DNA from: a virus
DNA length: 32,110 nt
Virus record (IMG/VR): IMGVR_UViG_3300042465_003114
Span: 1 to 32,110 of that record
Reading direction: 5' to 3' (one strand)
This document shows, piece after piece, positions 29,621-32,110 of this stretch. A program made the translations under genes and the position numbers. The notes beneath the pieces were generated by a model, which saw nothing but the letters and a program-made list of their open reading frames with translations, made no database searches and was not told where the DNA came from. Position 1 is the first letter of the stretch. Every line of letters begins with the position of its first letter.

Positions 29621-31629
29621 CGTGATGTTTTTTCTACTACTACATTTCGTCTCCACTCATGACGGCAGAATGGTGTCCTCACTCCTGTGTTAGGATTGGT
29701 GTACCATCCACCGCAAAGCTGAAAAACGGAATAGCCTAGTTGGTTTGAGATGTTTTGGATTTCTTCACGGGTAAATAAAAGGCTGTCTCCATCCTTGTAT
29801 AGTTTCTCGCAAAGGGGACGGCTTCCGCTTGCAGCTGCTGGTACGTTTGGCCTTTCTTCATAGCTGTATAGCACCTTAAATGAAGTAACAGGCTGAAGCC
29901 TTTTGATAGCTGCTTCCCCTGTTCTAGTTACAGATCTTGTAATCAATCCTTCACGGCTTATTTTTTCTACTAATACTTGGTCATCTATCAATGTGTTGAT
30001 TCTCGAAATCACAGAAGCTTCATCTATGCCTACCGCCTTGGCTATTTGTGGCACAGTCACATTCTCATTCCTTTGGATCTGAGTTATGATTTTTTTCTGC
30101 ACCTCATTCAAAAGGTATTCTGCAAATAAATCCTGTTTAACAAAATCATCCATGCTGCTAAAAACTAGCCTGTCATTCTGGATAATTTTAAACTTGCTTT
30201 TGCTTACCCCTTTGCCTTCAAAGTAGCTAAGGATTTCATCGTCCTTTTCTGTATGGCTGCATGAAAGTTGAATAGTTTCTACAGTAGTAGGGGCAGGTGC
30301 TTCGCCTATGTTCTCAGGGGTTACAATTTCAGAACGTGAAGGCAATCCAATCAAGCTGCGGAGTTCGTTTACATCCATGCTCTCGACTACCTTGGTAGCG
30401 ATCAAAGGGGATAGGCTGTTCAATGAATTAATAATGTCCTGCGCTCCTGCTGTTTCTTTTTTCTCGATAGGTGCAAGTCCTAGCTTTTCTCTGATTTCAT
30501 CCTGAGTCATGTTGGCTGAGATGATCGCCTCTGAGAATTCAAAAGAGATAGGCTCTGTAGGTTTTAATTCAAGATCAGCGATGATGTCATTGAACTTGAA
30601 TAGATAGTTTACCACTTCCTCAAGTGCCCTCTGCTTTGAGTTTACATAGGTGTTCTGGAATAGCTGGTAAGCCTCTCTCATTTCTGATCTACCACCTAGC
30701 TGCCCTTCGGTTTTAATTCCAAAAAGCATTGGGCTTGTGATCTTGTGACCGCTAAAAATTTCAGTTTGAACAGTCAAGTTCAAAAGGTCGAAATGCTTAT
30801 CAAGTTCAGTCCCTGATAGGTCAATTATAGAAGGCTCATTTTCCTTGCTATCGTTAAACGCTAGCATGAATTTACCTGCGTTTTTAGATCCGCTAAATTT
30901 GTTCTGGAATTGTCGCTCAATTCTATCCTCTTCCTCTTGGCTTACCTTGCCCCCGTTAAGGTTAATAAGCTTGCTTGAGAACATGCCGTTGTTTATGGTG
31001 TTCAGGTGGTACTCGCCTATCGAAATATCTAGTTCAATATAGCTGATGGCACCCCGGTAATCAGGAAGGGAATAGGTATTTACTCCTGCACGATATTCTT
31101 TGAAGTAAAGTATCTGAGATCCTGTAGGATTGTTGGGATCAAAAGCCGGATAGGTTTCGTAGTCTGGTCGAGGGTTTACGTTATCGTTCTTTAACCAATT
31201 ATCTGAGACATAAAATTCACTATTATCTGAGTTCGTTCTAACCTTGTAGTAGTCTACATGGTAAAGTTCTGCGATCTCGCCTGTGCCCTTAGTCCATATC
31301 ACCTGTAGATAGTATCCCCCGAAGATAGTTAAGTCAGTCACAAGCTTATTAGTGACCTCATTTAGGCTTTCTTCTTTCGTGTTTACCTTGTCAATAATTC
31401 CAAAGGCTTTTGCCTTCTGCATTTCATCTTCAGCCTTCACAGTCCACCCGTTGCCACAGATGTAGTCTACCTTCCCGGTTACAATTGCGTTATGCTTTGC
31501 GCTGTTATTGTAGATCCTTAGTAGGTAGTTTGGGTAGTCATTCCGCTCACCATAAAAAATGTAATCCTTGCCTTTTACTTCTTTGTAAATAGGTAGTGGT
31601 ACATCGTCAAATTTTAGAAATTTTATCAT
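29617..31629 (-). CDS. Portal protein fused to winged-helix and head-morphogenesis-like domains
   Basis: A 670-residue protein. Residues 1-430 have the phage portal pattern of Bacteroidota (YGERNDYPNYLLRIYNNSAK, then KVDYICGNGW, YHVDYYKVRTN, and ITSPMLFGIKTEGQLGGRSE). The segment about 505-565 is a winged-helix (IAKAVGIDEASVISRINTLI). The last 85 residues (SGSRPLCEKLYKDGD to RTPFCRHEWRRN) have the SRPLCxKL...FCRHxW pattern known from the C-terminus of head morphogenesis proteins. No separate head morphogenesis gene is present, so this domain has probably been moved to the portal. It forms ATGA junctions with both neighbours. Confidence 0.85.
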   Translation of the reverse strand: MIKFLKFDDVPLPIYKEVKGKDYIFYGERNDYPNYLLRIYNNSAKHNAIVTGKVDYICGNGWTVKAEDEMQKAKAFGIIDKVNTKEESLNEVTNKLVTDLTIFGGYYLQVIWTKGTGEIAELYHVDYYKVRTNSDNSEFYVSDNWLKNDNVNPRPDYETYPAFDPNNPTGSQILYFKEYRAGVNTYSLPDYRGAISYIELDISIGEYHLNTINNGMFSSKLINLNGGKVSQEEEDRIERQFQNKFSGSKNAGKFMLAFNDSKENEPSIIDLSGTELDKHFDLLNLTVQTEIFSGHKITSPMLFGIKTEGQLGGRSEMREAYQLFQNTYVNSKQRALEEVVNYLFKFNDIIADLELKPTEPISFEFSEAIISANMTQDEIREKLGLAPIEKKETAGAQDIINSLNSLSPLIATKVVESMDVNELRSLIGLPSRSEIVTPENIGEAPAPTTVETIQLSCSHTEKDDEILSYFEGKGVSKSKFKIIQNDRLVFSSMDDFVKQDLFAEYLLNEVQKKIITQIQRNENVTVPQIAKAVGIDEASVISRINTLIDDQVLVEKISREGLITRSVTRTGEAAIKRLQPVTSFKVLYSYEERPNVPAAASGSRPLCEKLYKDGDSLLFTREEIQNISNQLGYSVFQLCGGWYTNPNTGVRTPFCRHEWRRNVVVEKTSR

Positions 31630-31985
31630 GTTGTGGTATAGGTTTTATAGTCCCCATTGTAGCCGTTGTATCTAACTACCCCGGAGGTGCTTAAGTTAGG
31701 TGCCGTCAATTGCATTTTTCCTGTAGCGATAATTTCAGCACCGCTTCCTGATTGGGTTACGTTGTACCGCCAAAATCCGATTGTTCTATTCTCGAAGTTT
31801 GCTATTGTAATTGCAAATTTAGAAACACGATCTTTGAATGTGCTAATATCCGTTAAGGTCAAGGTCACTTCCTCATTGGTTACCTCATGCTTAAATTTAA
31901 AGATGTAGACATTGCTACTCGTTTCCCTCTTATCTGTAAGGGTTATATAAATCGAAGTGTTAGCCCCCTGTGGTATTGCGATCAT
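31626..31985 (-). CDS. Small beta-rich structural protein, 119 aa
   Basis: Begins MIAIPQGANTSIYITLTDKR; beta-rich with NVYIFKFKHEVTNEEVTLTL, FENRTIGFWRYNVTQSG and a C-terminus with RYNGYNGDYKTYTTT. Proteins with this plan lie beside the portal in Bacteroidota phages and are probably virion components. It is first after the terminator, and its ATG is at the predicted transcription start, so it may be translated from a leaderless message. It ends in an ATGA with the portal. The first seven codons are duplicated in the left terminal repeat (up to base 22). Confidence 0.65.
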   Translation of the reverse strand: MIAIPQGANTSIYITLTDKRETSSNVYIFKFKHEVTNEEVTLTLTDISTFKDRVSKFAITIANFENRTIGFWRYNVTQSGSGAEIIATGKMQLTAPNLSTSGVVRYNGYNGDYKTYTTT

Positions 31986-32110
31986 AACTAGAAATATAAA
32001 AACCTAAACTATGTACACAAAAAAAAACACCCCCAGAATCGAGGGTGCTTTCACATCTAACCTATAAACCAAATGTATTAGGTAATCGGAATAACTGCTG
32101 TCACTTTAGG
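31964..32110. repeat. Terminal direct repeat, right copy
   Basis: Matches bases 1-147 with changes at 32090, 32093 and 32108. All three fall at third codon positions of the 167-aa structural gene and keep the protein the same. The promoter-like site is repeated at 31991-32021 and the terminator at 32019-32048. Confidence 0.95.

Noticed and set aside
1-32110. Temperate lifestyle
   Set aside because: A XRE regulator is present, but there is no integrase, excisionase, partition system or attachment-site-like repeat, so lysogeny cannot be supported. The ParB-like protein has no HTH and no ParA partner.

Overview
The window is a complete or nearly complete genome of a small tailed phage (about 31.96 kb once the terminal overlap is removed), with siphovirus-like tail genes and a Bacteroidota host. 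Bases 1-147 reappear at 31964-32110, so the sequence closes on itself. A Bacteroidota host is inferred from several things: start codons are preceded by A-rich leaders rather than Shine-Dalgarno sequences, promoter-like boxes fit TTTG-N19-TAnnTTTG, and many proteins belong to families typical of Flavobacteriia/Cytophagia phages (DUF6291-like, DUF6712-like, XkdF-type protease, the portal C-terminal domain). I see no integrase, DNA polymerase, transposase or CRISPR array.

Nearly everything is on the minus strand, so transcription runs right to left and continues across the ends. In transcription order: 25.0-24.8 kb is a divergent control region with three small plus-strand genes; 24.6-21.4 kb holds ERF recombinase, Gp157-like protein and many small HTH or membrane proteins; 21.5-19.5 kb holds a DUF6291-like replication-type gene behind an apparent transcription attenuator, plus a RusA-like resolvase; 19.5-17.0 kb holds a XRE regulator, a folded leader RNA, a sigma-like protein, an SSB-like protein, an HNH nuclease and an odd tRNA-like element; 16.8-14.7 kb is a cassette of ParB-like protein, FkbM-type methyltransferase and TET/JBP-like 2-oxoglutarate oxygenase, the best candidate for a new system (DNA base hypermodification); 14.7-13.2 kb has both terminase subunits; 13.2-5.5 kb has tail genes, including a tail-chaperone pair with a likely -1 frameshift, tail-tip proteins, an S74-type fibre and a tape measure; 5.5-0.1 kb has protease, scaffold, major capsid and one more structural gene, ending at a terminator.

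Across the ends (31.99-25.7 kb) a promoter-like site reads into a small structural gene, portal, head-tail connector, a neck-type protein, and a lysis block (two small membrane proteins, M15 endopeptidase, metallophosphoesterase, membrane-anchored spanin-like protein). It ends in a 150-bp non-coding region with several inverted repeats where it meets the plus-strand operon.

Many genes are joined by 4-base ATGA stop/start overlaps. That pattern, together with start-codon context, reveals several small genes of 33-58 residues and corrects several starts. Functional calls rest on motifs and neighbourhood seen by eye; no database search was run.
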